A DNA stretch of 64,000 nt from Acidobacteriota bacterium (GCA_020199905.1 JAIVJS010000081.1:1-64000), one strand, 5' to 3'. Shown: positions 34,053-42,770, counted from the stretch's first letter. Numbers and translations: made by a program. The notes: generated by a model not told the origin, from the sequence alone.

Positions 34053-35579
34053 ATGAACACAAGATCCACTTATGCCCCCGAGTGGACTGGCCGGACGGGC
34101 TCCGTCGACGCCGACGCGCTGGCCATCCTTCTCGGCGACTGGGCCTCGGGCCCCGGCACGCTCGCCGTCCGGCTGTCCACGGCTCTTTTCCGGCTGCTCG
34201 ACCGCGAAGAGATCGCCGCGGGCGCCCGCCTTCCCTCCGAGCGCGCCCTCGCCACGGCGCTCGCCGTGAGCCGCACGACGGTCGTGGCTGCGTACGAAAA
34301 TCTTCGGCAGGAGGAACGCGCCGAGAGCCGCCAGGGCAGCGGCACGCGCGTGCTCCCGCGGGAGGGAGACTCCCGGGGGCGCGGCGATCGCAGAGCCGAC
34401 GAGCCCGGCCGCGGGATGTTGAACCCGGTCCTGCGAGCCCTGACGGACGAGCACGCCGCGGGATCGGTCTCCTTCGTCGCCGCCCATCTTCCGGGAGCGG
34501 CGGAGTTCCTGACGGACGCCTTCGCGAAGAGCCGCCGTCAGCTCGCCGCCCTGTCGAGCCATCACGGTTACATGCCGCTCGGGCTGCCCGCCCTGCGCGC
34601 CGCGCTCGCGCGCACCCTCTCGGAGCGGGGACTCCCCACCCGCGAGGACGAGATCCTCGTGACCAACGGAGCGCAGCAGGCGATCGCGCTGGTGACGTCT
34701 CTCCTGCTCTCGGCGGGCGACGAGGTCATCCTCGAGGACCCCACCTACCCGGGCGCGATCGACCTGTTCGCTTCGTCGCGGCTGCGCATGACCCCGGTGC
34801 CGCCGGCCGGCGAGCCCGGCGCGGTGGAGCGCATCGCGGCGGCCCTGCGGCGGCCCCGGGCGAAACTCCTGTATCTCCAGCCGACCTTCCACAATCCCAC
34901 CGGCGCGATTCTCCCGGAGCGCCAGAGGCGGGAGATCGCGCGGCTCGCGGAGCAGAGCGGCGTCGCGATCCTCGAAGACCACACCCTGGCGGACCTGTCG
35001 CTCGGCGCCCCGACCCCGCCGCCGATCGCCGCGTTCGCGCGGCGCGGAACGGTGCTGACCGTGGCCTCGCTCTCGAAGCTGTACTGGGGCGGCCTGCGCA
35101 TCGGCTGGGTGCGGGCGCCGGAGGCGATCCTGCACCGGCTCGGGCGGCGCAAGGCGATGGAGGATCTCGGCAGCTCCCTTCCGGGACAGATGATGGCGGT
35201 GCAGTTGCTCGAGAGGACCGAGGCCGTCGGAGCGCTGCGCCGGCGGCAGGTCGAGGAGCGCCTCGACGCTCTCGTGAAGGGCCTCACGCGCAGGCTCCCC
35301 GAATGGTCCTGGAAGCGGCCCGCCGGCGGACTGACGGTCTGGGTGAAGCTCCCGCGGGGACAGGGCGCCGAGTTCGCGCAGGTGGCGTCGAGGCACGGCG
35401 TCTCGGTGCTCCCCGGCCCGGTCTGCTCGCCCACCAACTCCTTCGCCGACCACCTGCGCCTCGCGTTCGTGCCCGAGCCCGAAGAGATCCGGGAAGGAAT
35501 CGACCGCCTCGCACGCGCCTGGGACAAATACGCCGCCGGACGGGAGGCGGCCCGGGGGCGCGTCCGGGTGATTGTGTAG
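34053..35579 (+). CDS. MocR family (GntR-aminotransferase fusion) transcriptional regulator
   Basis: A 508-residue PLP-dependent regulator. The N-terminal winged helix (LPSERALATALAVSRTTVVA, residues 60-79) is joined by a linker to a fold-type I aminotransferase domain with PLP Lys342 in VASLSKLYWGG and NPTGAILPE near 281. It is divergently transcribed from ilvE and is the obvious candidate regulator of it, perhaps responding to an amino acid bound through PLP. The ATG at 34053 is preferred over an upstream TTG. Confidence 0.93.
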   Translation: MNTRSTYAPEWTGRTGSVDADALAILLGDWASGPGTLAVRLSTALFRLLDREEIAAGARLPSERALATALAVSRTTVVAAYENLRQEERAESRQGSGTRVLPREGDSRGRGDRRADEPGRGMLNPVLRALTDEHAAGSVSFVAAHLPGAAEFLTDAFAKSRRQLAALSSHHGYMPLGLPALRAALARTLSERGLPTREDEILVTNGAQQAIALVTSLLLSAGDEVILEDPTYPGAIDLFASSRLRMTPVPPAGEPGAVERIAAALRRPRAKLLYLQPTFHNPTGAILPERQRREIARLAEQSGVAILEDHTLADLSLGAPTPPPIAAFARRGTVLTVASLSKLYWGGLRIGWVRAPEAILHRLGRRKAMEDLGSSLPGQMMAVQLLERTEAVGALRRRQVEERLDALVKGLTRRLPEWSWKRPAGGLTVWVKLPRGQGAEFAQVASRHGVSVLPGPVCSPTNSFADHLRLAFVPEPEEIREGIDRLARAWDKYAAGREAARGRVRVIV

Positions 35580-35585
35580 AGGCGG

Positions 35586-35850
35586 GAGCGCGGCGCCTTC
35601 CTTCAGGGACCCCTTCGCGTTCGTCAACGGCCGCGAGGCGCTCGACGCCCACATCGAAGAGGTCCTGGCCATGTCGCCCCCGGGAGGGCGGCTGGTGCGG
35701 TCCCGACCCGTCGAGCCGTGTCACGGGCGTCCGTTTCTCCTGCGGGCGGAAGGACCCGACCGCTCGGCTTTGCGACCGGCACCAGTTTCGGGACCTCGCC
35801 TGCGATGGAAGGCTCTCGCGGGTCGTGGGCTTCCGGGATAAGACGTCGTG
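35586..35850 (+). pseudogene. SnoaL-like protein relic
   Basis: A fragment reading DPFAFVNGREALDAHIEEVL, then LLRAEG, then after frame changes FATGTSFG and DLACDGRLSRVVGF. This is the end of a typical SnoaL-like protein (GTxFxDLxxDGRIxRVVGF). The N-terminal third is missing and at least two frame changes are needed. It directly follows the MocR gene. Confidence 0.65.
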
Positions 35851-35885
35851 AGTTGTCAGTTTTCAGTCATCAGTTCCAATTCCGG
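35851..35885. repeat. Heptad array (AGTTGTC / AGTTTTC type)
   Basis: AGTTGTC, AGTTTTC, AGTCATC, AGTTCCA, ATTCCGG in register, followed by shorter GAAACC-type repeats up to about 35925. Confidence 0.88.
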
Positions 35886-35932
35886 ACGAGAGAAACCGAA
35901 ACCGAATCTGAAAAACTGAAAACGGATAGCTC

Positions 35933-36418
35933 TTACGCGACCGAACCGCGGCGGGGACGGGCGCGTCCCATGACCCGGCCGAGCCACACGTTCCACCGGT
36001 TGTCCCGGGAGAGAAACGGAATCGGCGGCGGACGGCGCACACCGAGGTCCTCGCGCACTGCCAGGAGGCCGGGATGGCGCGGAGAGAGGGCCAGGCCCCG
36101 CTCGATGGCGTCAATCGCTTTCCTGCGCGAGCCCGACATCCCGTAGACCCGGGCGAGCGCCGCGAAGACGTCGGGGTTCTTTCTCTCGTGCGCCAGCGCG
36201 GAGAGACAGATCTCGGAGGCCTCCTTGAGGTCCCCCGTGTAGGCGACCGCGAGCGCGTAGTCGGCAAGCAAGGTGCCGGAGATCGGCTGTTCGTCGCGAA
36301 TCTGCCGGTCGCAATACTCCGACAGACACGCGTTGGCGACCTCGTACTGGCCCGAGCGCAGAGCAATCCGGCCCCGGCGGACCAGATCCTCGAGACTCAG
36401 CTCCTTGGGCTCCAGCAT
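35933..36418 (-). CDS. TPR-repeat protein, 161 aa
   Basis: A soluble helical protein with TPR-like units (ADYALAVAYTGDLKEASEIC, AALARVYGMSGSRRKAIDAI, ERGLALSPRHPGL). The C-terminus is short and basic. It is probably a protein-interaction module; partners are not evident. The ATG at 36418 is chosen because the helical region begins there. Confidence 0.8.
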   Translation of the reverse strand: MLEPKELSLEDLVRRGRIALRSGQYEVANACLSEYCDRQIRDEQPISGTLLADYALAVAYTGDLKEASEICLSALAHERKNPDVFAALARVYGMSGSRRKAIDAIERGLALSPRHPGLLAVREDLGVRRPPPIPFLSRDNRWNVWLGRVMGRARPRRGSVA

Positions 36419-36614
36419 CGGCGATGCCTCCCGGGGTTCTGCAAAGAGGATAACCGGAGGCGCCGTCCGGCGGCGTACCAAATGAGTGACGCGCCACACG
36501 GGAGCTCGTTTGCCCCCTGCCTGTCAGGGCCTTACGTCGGGGAGCGACTCGAATCGCCTCCAGGATCTGATTGTCGCGAGGGCCCCCGCCTGGCTGCTCG
36601 ATACCGGTAGACCG

Positions 36615-38387
36615 CTAGGTCGCCCGCGTAGAGCCCCCCTCGATCGCGATCGCAGCGGCACCGACGCCCACAGCCCGAAGCTCACGTACGGCCCCTTCGG
36701 AAAGGGGCACGTCGGCGCGGTGCATCAGCGCATCGAGAAACCAGTGGCTGATCACGCCGGCGAAGAGGAGGAGGGCCGCCCGGCCGTCGCGCCCGCGAAG
36801 GCGGCGCCCCAGAGAAACAAAGCCAGGAGCCTGTGACTGATCGGGTAATCGTAGAAATCGTACGGGTTCGTCGGCATCAGCCCCGGCGCCCCGCGCACGT
36901 GCTCGAAGCCCGCGATCAGGAAAATCGGCCAGAGGAGGTCCGCGAACTGGAAGGACAGAAAGAGAGTCCCGAGCGAGACGCGGGGCGCGCCAGAGCCGCG
37001 CGAGATCGGCGAGAGAGCCATGCGCGCCGATCGCGAGGCCCGCGGCCTGCGCGGCTCCGAGCGCGGTCGTCTCGAGGACTTTCGGCCGGACGACGGGAAG
37101 CCCGAGCACGTCGGCCTGCAGCTGCATCAGGAAATTGTTGGCGGTCGCTCCCCCGTCGACCTTCAGCTGCGCGGGCGCACGCCCGGTGTCCGAGAGCATC
37201 GCTTCCAGCACCTCCCGGCTCTGGAAGGCGATGGCCTCGAGCGTGGCGCGAACGAGGTGCGCCCGCGTCGCGAACCGGGTCAAGCCGACGATCGCGCCGC
37301 GCGCGGTCATGTCCCAGTGAGGCGCGAAGAGGCCCGAGAACGCGGGCACGAAATAGACGCCTCCGGTGTCGGGAACCGAGCGGGCCAGCGGCTCGGTCTC
37401 GGCGGCGTTCGCGATCATGCCGAGCCCGTCCCGAAGCCACTGCACGGCCGAGCCGGTGACGGCGACGGAGCCTTCGAGGGCATAGGCGCGCGACCCCGAC
37501 GGCGCGCCCGCGGCCGTCGTCAGAAGCCCGTGCCGGCTCGCCACCGGAGCGTCTCCGGCGTGCTGCAGAAGAAAGGATCCGGTCCCGTACGTGTTCTTGG
37601 CGTCTCCCGGCGCAAAGCACGCCTGACCGAAGAGCGCGGCCTGCTGATCGCCGAGGTCTCCGCAGACGGGAACGCGCGCTCCAAAGGGTCCGGACGGCAG
37701 CGTCCACCCGTACGGCTCCGCGGGGATCGACGGCCGGATGCGCGGCAGAGTGCCCGCGGGAATCTCGAACCGGTCGATGAGCTCCGGATCCCACGCCAGT
37801 GTCTCCAACGCGCAGAGGAGCGTGCGCGACGCGTTGGTGGGGTCGGTCACGTGCGCGCCGCCGGCCGCGCCGCCCGTCAGATTCCAGATGGTCCAGGCGT
37901 CCATCGTTCCGAGGCACAGCTTCCCGGCGCCGGCGAGCTCCTGCGCCGCCGGGACCTGCGACAGGATCCACCGCATCTTCGTCGCCGAGAAGTACGTGCG
38001 GATCGGGAGGCCGGTCCGCGCGCGGACGCGATCCTCGATGCCGCTCTCGATCAGGGCCCGGCAGTCCGCCTCGGTCCTCGTGTCCTGCCAGACGATCGCG
38101 TTGTGGACCGGCTCCCCCGTCGACCCGTCCCAGGCGACCACGGTCTCGCGCTGGTTCGTGATTCCGACGGCGAGCACGCGGAGGGCGGACGCCCCGCCGA
38201 GCGCTTCCGAGACCACCCGGTCGACGTTGTCGCGGATCTCGATCGGGTCGTGCTCGACCCATCCCGGAAACGGAAAGATCTGGCGGTGCTCCCGGTACGC
38301 CGAGGACACGACGCGGCCCGAGAGGTCGAACAGGAAACAGCGCGTCCCCGTCGTCCCCTGGTCGATCGCCGCAAGCACGTCGGGCAC
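36615..38387 (-). CDS. glpK: Glycerol kinase with truncated C-terminus and foreign tail
   Basis: A 590-residue frame whose first ~467 residues are glycerol kinase: AIDQGTTGTRCFLFD at the phosphate site, NQRETVVAWD, CGDLGDQQAALFGQ, KNTYGTGSFLL and KVDGGATANNFLMQ. The usual C-terminal ~30 residues are missing. From about position 36980 the frame continues out of register through a broken membrane-protein gene and stops at 36615. The enzyme phosphorylates glycerol with ATP; whether this variant folds is uncertain because the final helix is lost. No glpF or glpD is nearby. Confidence 0.88.
   Translation of the reverse strand: MPDVLAAIDQGTTGTRCFLFDLSGRVVSSAYREHRQIFPFPGWVEHDPIEIRDNVDRVVSEALGGASALRVLAVGITNQRETVVAWDGSTGEPVHNAIVWQDTRTEADCRALIESGIEDRVRARTGLPIRTYFSATKMRWILSQVPAAQELAGAGKLCLGTMDAWTIWNLTGGAAGGAHVTDPTNASRTLLCALETLAWDPELIDRFEIPAGTLPRIRPSIPAEPYGWTLPSGPFGARVPVCGDLGDQQAALFGQACFAPGDAKNTYGTGSFLLQHAGDAPVASRHGLLTTAAGAPSGSRAYALEGSVAVTGSAVQWLRDGLGMIANAAETEPLARSVPDTGGVYFVPAFSGLFAPHWDMTARGAIVGLTRFATRAHLVRATLEAIAFQSREVLEAMLSDTGRAPAQLKVDGGATANNFLMQLQADVLGLPVVRPKVLETTALGAAQAAGLAIGAHGSLADLARLWRAPRLARDSLSVLPVRGPPLADFPDRGLRARARGAGADADEPVRFLRLPDQSQAPGFVSLGRRLRGRDGRAALLLFAGVISHWFLDALMHRADVPLSEGAVRELRAVGVGAAAIAIEGGSTRAT
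36640..36985 (-). pseudogene. Remnant of a multi-span membrane protein (YdjM/DUF457-like)
   Basis: Two frames hold successive parts of one membrane protein: LFLSFQFADLLWPIFLIAGF and YDYPISHRLLALFLWGAAF in one, then AALLLFAGVISHWFLDALMH in the frame used by the glpK tail. The PISH and SHWFLDxxxH elements resemble inner-membrane putative metal-dependent hydrolases. The N-terminus was lost in the deletion that joined it to glpK, and a frame change lies near 36780. Confidence 0.75.
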
Positions 38388-38458
38388 GGGCCGACGCTAT
38401 CAGCGGCCGCGGGATTTTTCGACCGAGCCGGCGCCGCTCGGTATAGTGGGAGACACCC

Positions 38459-39211
38459 ATGCGCGCGCGCCGCTGGATCGGAATCCTCCTGGCTGGAATT
38501 CTCGCCGTGCCCGCAGTCGGCTCGGCCCGCCGGCGGCCTCAGCACGGAAATCCTCACGAAGAGGTCACCGCGATGGCCCGGGTCGAGACGGCCCCCAGGC
38601 GGACGCGGCATCGCAACGGCCGAAGCTTCGAAGAGCTCGATGTTCTTCTTCTCTCCGTGCAATCGGCAGAGCCCCGGCGGGAGTCCGGCATCCCGTTCGA
38701 GACGCGGCGGCCCGTGCACGTGGTGCATGACCTGACCTGCGGGGGCACGTGGGTCGATCTCGCGCCTGGAGACCGGGTCGAGCTCAAGGGCGAGTACGTG
38801 CATACGCCCTCCGGACGGGACGTCGTTCATTTCACGCATCCCGCCGACTCGTCCTGCGGGCGAGGCACGCACCCCGGCGGTTTCCTGCGCCGGGAGGGGC
38901 CCCGCGCCGCGGCCGCCGCCGGGCTCCCGGCAGAAACGGCGTCCGATCAGGCAGCCGCCGCGCCCCCCGCCGCCGCGGCCGTGATCCCGCCCGCCTCCGT
39001 CGCGCTCTTCCAGTCGACCGTGCGGCCCGTTCTCGCCGCGCGCTGTACCCCCTGCCACGAGCCGGGCGGCAAGATGTACGGCCGCATGCCGTTCGACAAC
39101 GCCTCCGTCGTCGCCCTGCACGCCGCCCGGATGGCGGGGCGGCTGTCCGGACCGGACCGCAAGACGATCGAAGAGTGGGCGGCCGGCGTGGCGGCCGCTC
39201 CGGCGCATTGA
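38459..39211 (+). CDS. Exported DUF3465-like / c-type haem protein
   Basis: A 250-residue secreted protein: signal peptide at 1-22, a DUF3465-like beta domain (LAPGDRVELKGEYVHTPSGR, then VVHFTHPAD and HPGGFL), an Ala/Pro linker at about 150-180, and a C-terminal segment with a haem motif CTPCH (C196, C199, H200) and candidate axial Met residues (GGKMYGRMPFD). The last part is about 70 residues, like the small planctomycete-type cytochrome domains. I infer a periplasmic electron-transfer or redox-sensing role. The stop overlaps a TTG start of the next gene. Confidence 0.8.
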   Translation: MRARRWIGILLAGILAVPAVGSARRRPQHGNPHEEVTAMARVETAPRRTRHRNGRSFEELDVLLLSVQSAEPRRESGIPFETRRPVHVVHDLTCGGTWVDLAPGDRVELKGEYVHTPSGRDVVHFTHPADSSCGRGTHPGGFLRREGPRAAAAAGLPAETASDQAAAAPPAAAAVIPPASVALFQSTVRPVLAARCTPCHEPGGKMYGRMPFDNASVVALHAARMAGRLSGPDRKTIEEWAAGVAAAPAH

Positions 39212-39609
39212 CGCCGGTCTTTCTCGCCGCGGCAGCCGCTTTCTTCGCACAGATTCCTGCCTCGCCTCTGGCGGTTTCCGCGTCTTCGCCGGCCGTTGCG
39301 GCCGACATCGAGCGCTGCGACGCGATGCTGCTCCCGCGACTCGAGCGGTACGAGCGCTCGCGGTCGGCGGCCAACGCCCGCTCGGCTCTCCGGGCGGCGC
39401 GGGCCGCCCGCGAAAGCCTCGAGCGTCTGTCCGTTCCATCCCCGCTCGAAGACGCGCGGCGCGAAGAGCTGACGTTCTTCAACCACGTCATCATCGGGAT
39501 CTCGGGCTGGCTCGAAGCCCCCGGCCGACCCGGCGCGCGGCAGGCGCTCGACGCGATCCTCCGCCGGGGAAGGGCGCACAGAGAAAGAGCGGTAAGCGGC
39601 AGGCGCTAG
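39208..39609 (+). CDS. Secreted helical protein, 133 aa
   Basis: Starts at a TTG overlapping the upstream TGA (TTGA). The N-terminus is a signal peptide (VFLAAAAAFFAQIPASPLA), followed by helices rich in Arg, Ala and Glu (SAANARSALRAARAARESL, FFNHVIIGISGWLEAPG). No haem motif. Coupling suggests it works with the haem protein. The last residues (AVSGRR) and the TAG are encoded by heptads GCGGTAA, GCGGCAG, GCGCTAG. Confidence 0.7.
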   Translation: MTPVFLAAAAAFFAQIPASPLAVSASSPAVAADIERCDAMLLPRLERYERSRSAANARSALRAARAARESLERLSVPSPLEDARREELTFFNHVIIGISGWLEAPGRPGARQALDAILRRGRAHRERAVSGRR

Positions 39610-39755
39610 GCGGCAGGCGGCAGGCGGCAGGCGGCAGGCGGCAGGCGGCAGGGAGCTGGGGCCGGGAATCGGGAGCCGAGCGACCAACGGGAGCGAGACG
39701 GCCGGGGTACTCCGCGGTCAACTAGATCGGGAACGGGAAACGGGAAACGGGAAAT
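39589..39755 (+). repeat. Composite repeat with dispersed hairpin element, copy 6
   Basis: Nine heptads (GCGGTAA, GCGGCAG, GCGCTAG, then GCGGCAG x6 at 39610-39651), CTGGGGCCGGGAATC, the hairpin core at 39671-39735, then GGGAAAC units. It lies between two convergent genes. Confidence 0.95.
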
Positions 39756-39798
39756 GAAAAGTCGGGGTGCGATTCGGGTCTAACGCAAAACTCTCAAC

Positions 39799-40104
39799 TC
39801 AGCTGTCGAGCTCCGACAGATCGATATTCGTCAGGTCGAGCAGCCGGATTCCCGAGCGCCGGTCGAGCAGACGGCGGCGCTGCGCAACACCGCGCCTCTC
39901 ATTCACCCGGCGCATGTCTTCGGCGAGCTCCGACGGCGTGTCGCTGGTGCGCCGCTCATTCAAGCGGCGGCCGATCGAGAGCCGGCGCTGCGCCCGTCTG
40001 CGTTCCCTGATTTTGGGCGCGGTCGGATCGGACTTCCCTCCGTTCGAAGGCTTGGCTCCGCCCGAAGAGGTCTTCGTCGAAATGACTGTCAGACGCTTGG
40101 CCAC
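39799..40104 (-). CDS. Small Arg-rich protein with ERR/DRR repeats, 101 aa
   Basis: A very basic protein: a Ser/Gly/Lys N-terminus, then repeated ERR, QRR and DRR units (IRERRRAQRRLSIGRRLNER, RRVNERRG, QRRRLLDRRSG), and a conserved-looking acidic end (LLDLTNIDLSELDS). The Arg repeats resemble the short basic segments that precede some signalling domains, but none follows. GTG start at 40104. Function unknown; nucleic-acid binding is one possibility. Confidence 0.65.
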   Translation of the reverse strand: MAKRLTVISTKTSSGGAKPSNGGKSDPTAPKIRERRRAQRRLSIGRRLNERRTSDTPSELAEDMRRVNERRGVAQRRRLLDRRSGIRLLDLTNIDLSELDS

Positions 40105-40239
40105 GCCAAAATCATATAACCCCCCGCCCCGAAATTCTCGGCCCGCACCGACGGTGGCCGGCACGCTCTGACCCCTGCCGCGCCGGGCCAGCCGACCCCG
40201 CTGCCGTGCGGGCCGGCGGCGGTCGTGTACCTTGGAGGG

Positions 40240-41367
40240 ATGATCAGATGCTTCGTCATCACACGCTTTTCCCGGGCTCTGATCCTGGCGGCGCTGCTCG
40301 CTCCGGGCGCCGCCGCCGGGCAGGCTTCCCCCGGGCCGACGCTTTCCATCGAGGAATACGACCCGAAATCGACCCTGGTCGTCCCCGAGCACCGGGTCCC
40401 GAGAGCGCGGTTCCCGTTCGTGGACGTCCACAACCATCAGGAGACGGCCGCCCGTCCGGAAGACATCGACCGGATCGTCCGGGACATGGACGCAATGAAC
40501 ATGCGGGTGATGGTGAACCTGAGCGGCGGCTCGTCCGACGCGCTCGCCGCGGGCGTGGCGAACTGGAGCGGCCGGCATCCCGGACGCTTCGTGACGTTCG
40601 CCAACCTCGACTTCTCCGGCATCGACGACGCCGCCTGGGGTGAGCGCGCGGCGGCGCAGTTCGAGCGGGACGTGCGGAAGGGAGGGGCGAAGGGCTTGAA
40701 GATCTTCAAGAACTTCGGCCTGACGGTGAAGGACCGGGCCGGCCGGAGGGTCGCCGTCGACGACCCGCGCCTCGACGCCGTTTTCGAGAAGTGCGCCGAC
40801 CTGAAGGTTCCCGTGCTGATCCACACAGGCGAGCCCCGATCCTTCTTCGAGCCCCAGGACGCGCACAACGAGAGATGGCTGGAGCTGAAGCAGTTTCCTC
40901 AGCGCGCCCGACCACCCGACCGGTTCCCGACATGGGATCAGGTCATGGGCGAGCAGCACCGCCTCTTCTCGCGGCATCCGCGCACGCAGTTCATCGACGC
41001 GCACCTCGGATGGCTGGGCGGCGACCTCGCCGCCCTCGGAAAGCTTCTCGACCGGCTTCCGAACGTGACGACGGAGATCGGCGCCGTGCTCGCGGAGCTC
41101 GGCCGGCAGCCGCGCTTCGCGCGCGAGTGGTTCGTGCGCTACCAGGACCGCGTGATGATGGGCAAGGACACGTGGGCGCCCGAGGAGTATCCCGTCTATT
41201 TTCGCGTGCTGGAGACGTCCGACGAGTACTTCGACTACTACCGCAGGCGGCACGCGTTCTGGAAGATGTACGGCCTCGACCTGCCCGACGACGTTCTCAA
41301 GAAGCTCTACTACAGGAACGCTCTCCGGGTCATCCCCGGGATCGACCCCTCGCCGTTTCCGAAGTGA
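40240..41367 (+). CDS. Secreted amidohydrolase-related (metal-dependent) hydrolase
   Basis: A 375-residue exported TIM-barrel hydrolase of the Amidohydrolase_2 group. Signal peptide (ALILAALLAPGAAAG) then FVDVHNHQE (HxH metal site), KGLKIFKNFG, VLIHTGEP, FIDAHLGWLG and MMGKDTW with the C-terminal Asp. Cytosolic members are decarboxylases or lactonases; the export signal here is notable. The GGAGG just before ATG 40240 is very close, so the start could be slightly different. Confidence 0.88.
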   Translation: MIRCFVITRFSRALILAALLAPGAAAGQASPGPTLSIEEYDPKSTLVVPEHRVPRARFPFVDVHNHQETAARPEDIDRIVRDMDAMNMRVMVNLSGGSSDALAAGVANWSGRHPGRFVTFANLDFSGIDDAAWGERAAAQFERDVRKGGAKGLKIFKNFGLTVKDRAGRRVAVDDPRLDAVFEKCADLKVPVLIHTGEPRSFFEPQDAHNERWLELKQFPQRARPPDRFPTWDQVMGEQHRLFSRHPRTQFIDAHLGWLGGDLAALGKLLDRLPNVTTEIGAVLAELGRQPRFAREWFVRYQDRVMMGKDTWAPEEYPVYFRVLETSDEYFDYYRRRHAFWKMYGLDLPDDVLKKLYYRNALRVIPGIDPSPFPK

Positions 41368-41380
41368 GCGGGGCGCGGCG

Positions 41381-42709
41381 TCAGGATCCGAGCTTCTTCT
41401 TGAGAGAGGCGATCGTCCGGTCCGATCGCTGGCCGTCGGGAAGCGCCTCCGCCGTTCGAAGCGCCTCCTCGAGGTAACGGCGCGACGACGCCGCATCTCC
41501 GCGGCCCGCCTCGATGTCCGAGCGAACCTGCAGGATGCCGATGCGGCGGGGCCCGTACGCCTTCGCGAGAGCCCGATCGGACGCCTCCGCCGCTTCGTCC
41601 CGCTTTTTCATGGCGTTGTAGGCGACCGCCAGCCGGGCGGGCGGGTTGTAGTCGGCGGGAAAGTCCTTCTCCGATAGCTGGAGCATCGGGATGGCGCGTT
41701 CGGGCTGCCCGAGGTCGAGGTACGCGCCGAGCCGGTGCGAATCGAAGACCGCCCGCTCCTCGGGTTTTTTCGCGCGCGAGGCGCGCTGTTCCAGAAACGA
41801 GGCATGCTCCTCGAGAAGGCTTCGCCGTCCGGCCGCGTCCTTCGCGTCCTCGCGATCCTGTTCGAGAGCCTGGAACACCGAGGACACGTCGTCCGCCGCG
41901 ACGTCCGAGCGCTTCGATCGCACGACGGAGAGCGCGTCCGCGCGCAGCGCGTCGAGAAGCTCCCGCCTCGCGGGGTTGTCGGGCTTCATCGAGAGAGCGC
42001 AGCCGAGGCCGCTCGCCGCCACGTTCGCCGCCGAGGGTGTCGATTTCAGACGGACGAAACCGTCGCGCGCCATCCTCGCGCAACCCTCCGCGTCCTTCGT
42101 CGCGTCGAGCGTGGAGAGGAGGGACTCCAGCGCGCGGCCGTACCGCGGCCAGGCCCTGGGCGCCGCGTTCAACGCTTCCCGATAAAGGCGTGCCGCCTCG
42201 GCGTTCCGGCCTTCGCCGAACACACGATCCGCGCGCGCCAGAGTTTCATCGACGCCGCGGTTGCCGGCGGCGACCGTCCGACGGGCGTCGTCGAGAAGCT
42301 TCTGCATCTGCGGGACCGTCGCGCCGCCCAGCCATTTCAGGACAGGCGTCTCGGTCGCGGAGTCGAGAACGAAAAAGGTCGGGAGCCCTTCGACGGGAAA
42401 CTTCCGCGTGAATGCGGCGTTACCCGCCTTTTCCGTGTCGATCGAAAGCCAGACGAACTGTCCGGCGCGCCGCCCGAGGGTCTTGTCCGTGAAAACGAAC
42501 GCCCTCATGGAACGGCACGTGTGTCACCAGGGCGCCCAGGCTTCGACGAAGATCGGGACGTCCCTCGATTTCGCCTCGGCCAGAGCCCGGCCGTAGTCGT
42601 CCTCGATGAATGGGAGGCCGGCCGCCTCACGCGCCCCGGACGGCGCGGGAACCGCGAGCAGCGTCCCCGAGACCACAAGCACCGCCGGCAAGGCTCGAAA
42701 AAACCTCAT
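41381..42709 (-). CDS. Thioredoxin-fold/TPR exported protein with in-frame TGA at the CxxC site
   Basis: One continuous frame of 442 codons interrupted only by TGA at 42524-42526. Before it: signal peptide (MRFFRALPAVLVVSGTLLAV) and a thioredoxin opening (DVPIFVEAWAPW). After it: HTCRSMRAFVFTD, VWLSIDTEK and the cis-Pro loop GLPTFFVLD, then TPR-like helices to the C-terminus. The TGA is exactly the codon of the first active-site Cys (position 62 of W-x-HTC, second Cys at 65). It is either selenocysteine (UxxC), a Cys-to-stop mutation (TGC to TGA) or a base error. Alternatively translation could restart at the ATG 42508, without the active site. Confidence 0.8.
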
Positions 42710-42770
42710 GGGGAAATCGTAACAGGTCGCGCTCTCCCGAGGGCATCGCCCCGGAACGGGACTTACAGCC

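Noticed and set aside
36500-36615. Possible tRNA-like region between the TPR and glpK genes
   Set aside because: A GACTCGAAT-like stretch recalls a T-loop, but I could not form an acceptor stem or anticodon arm.
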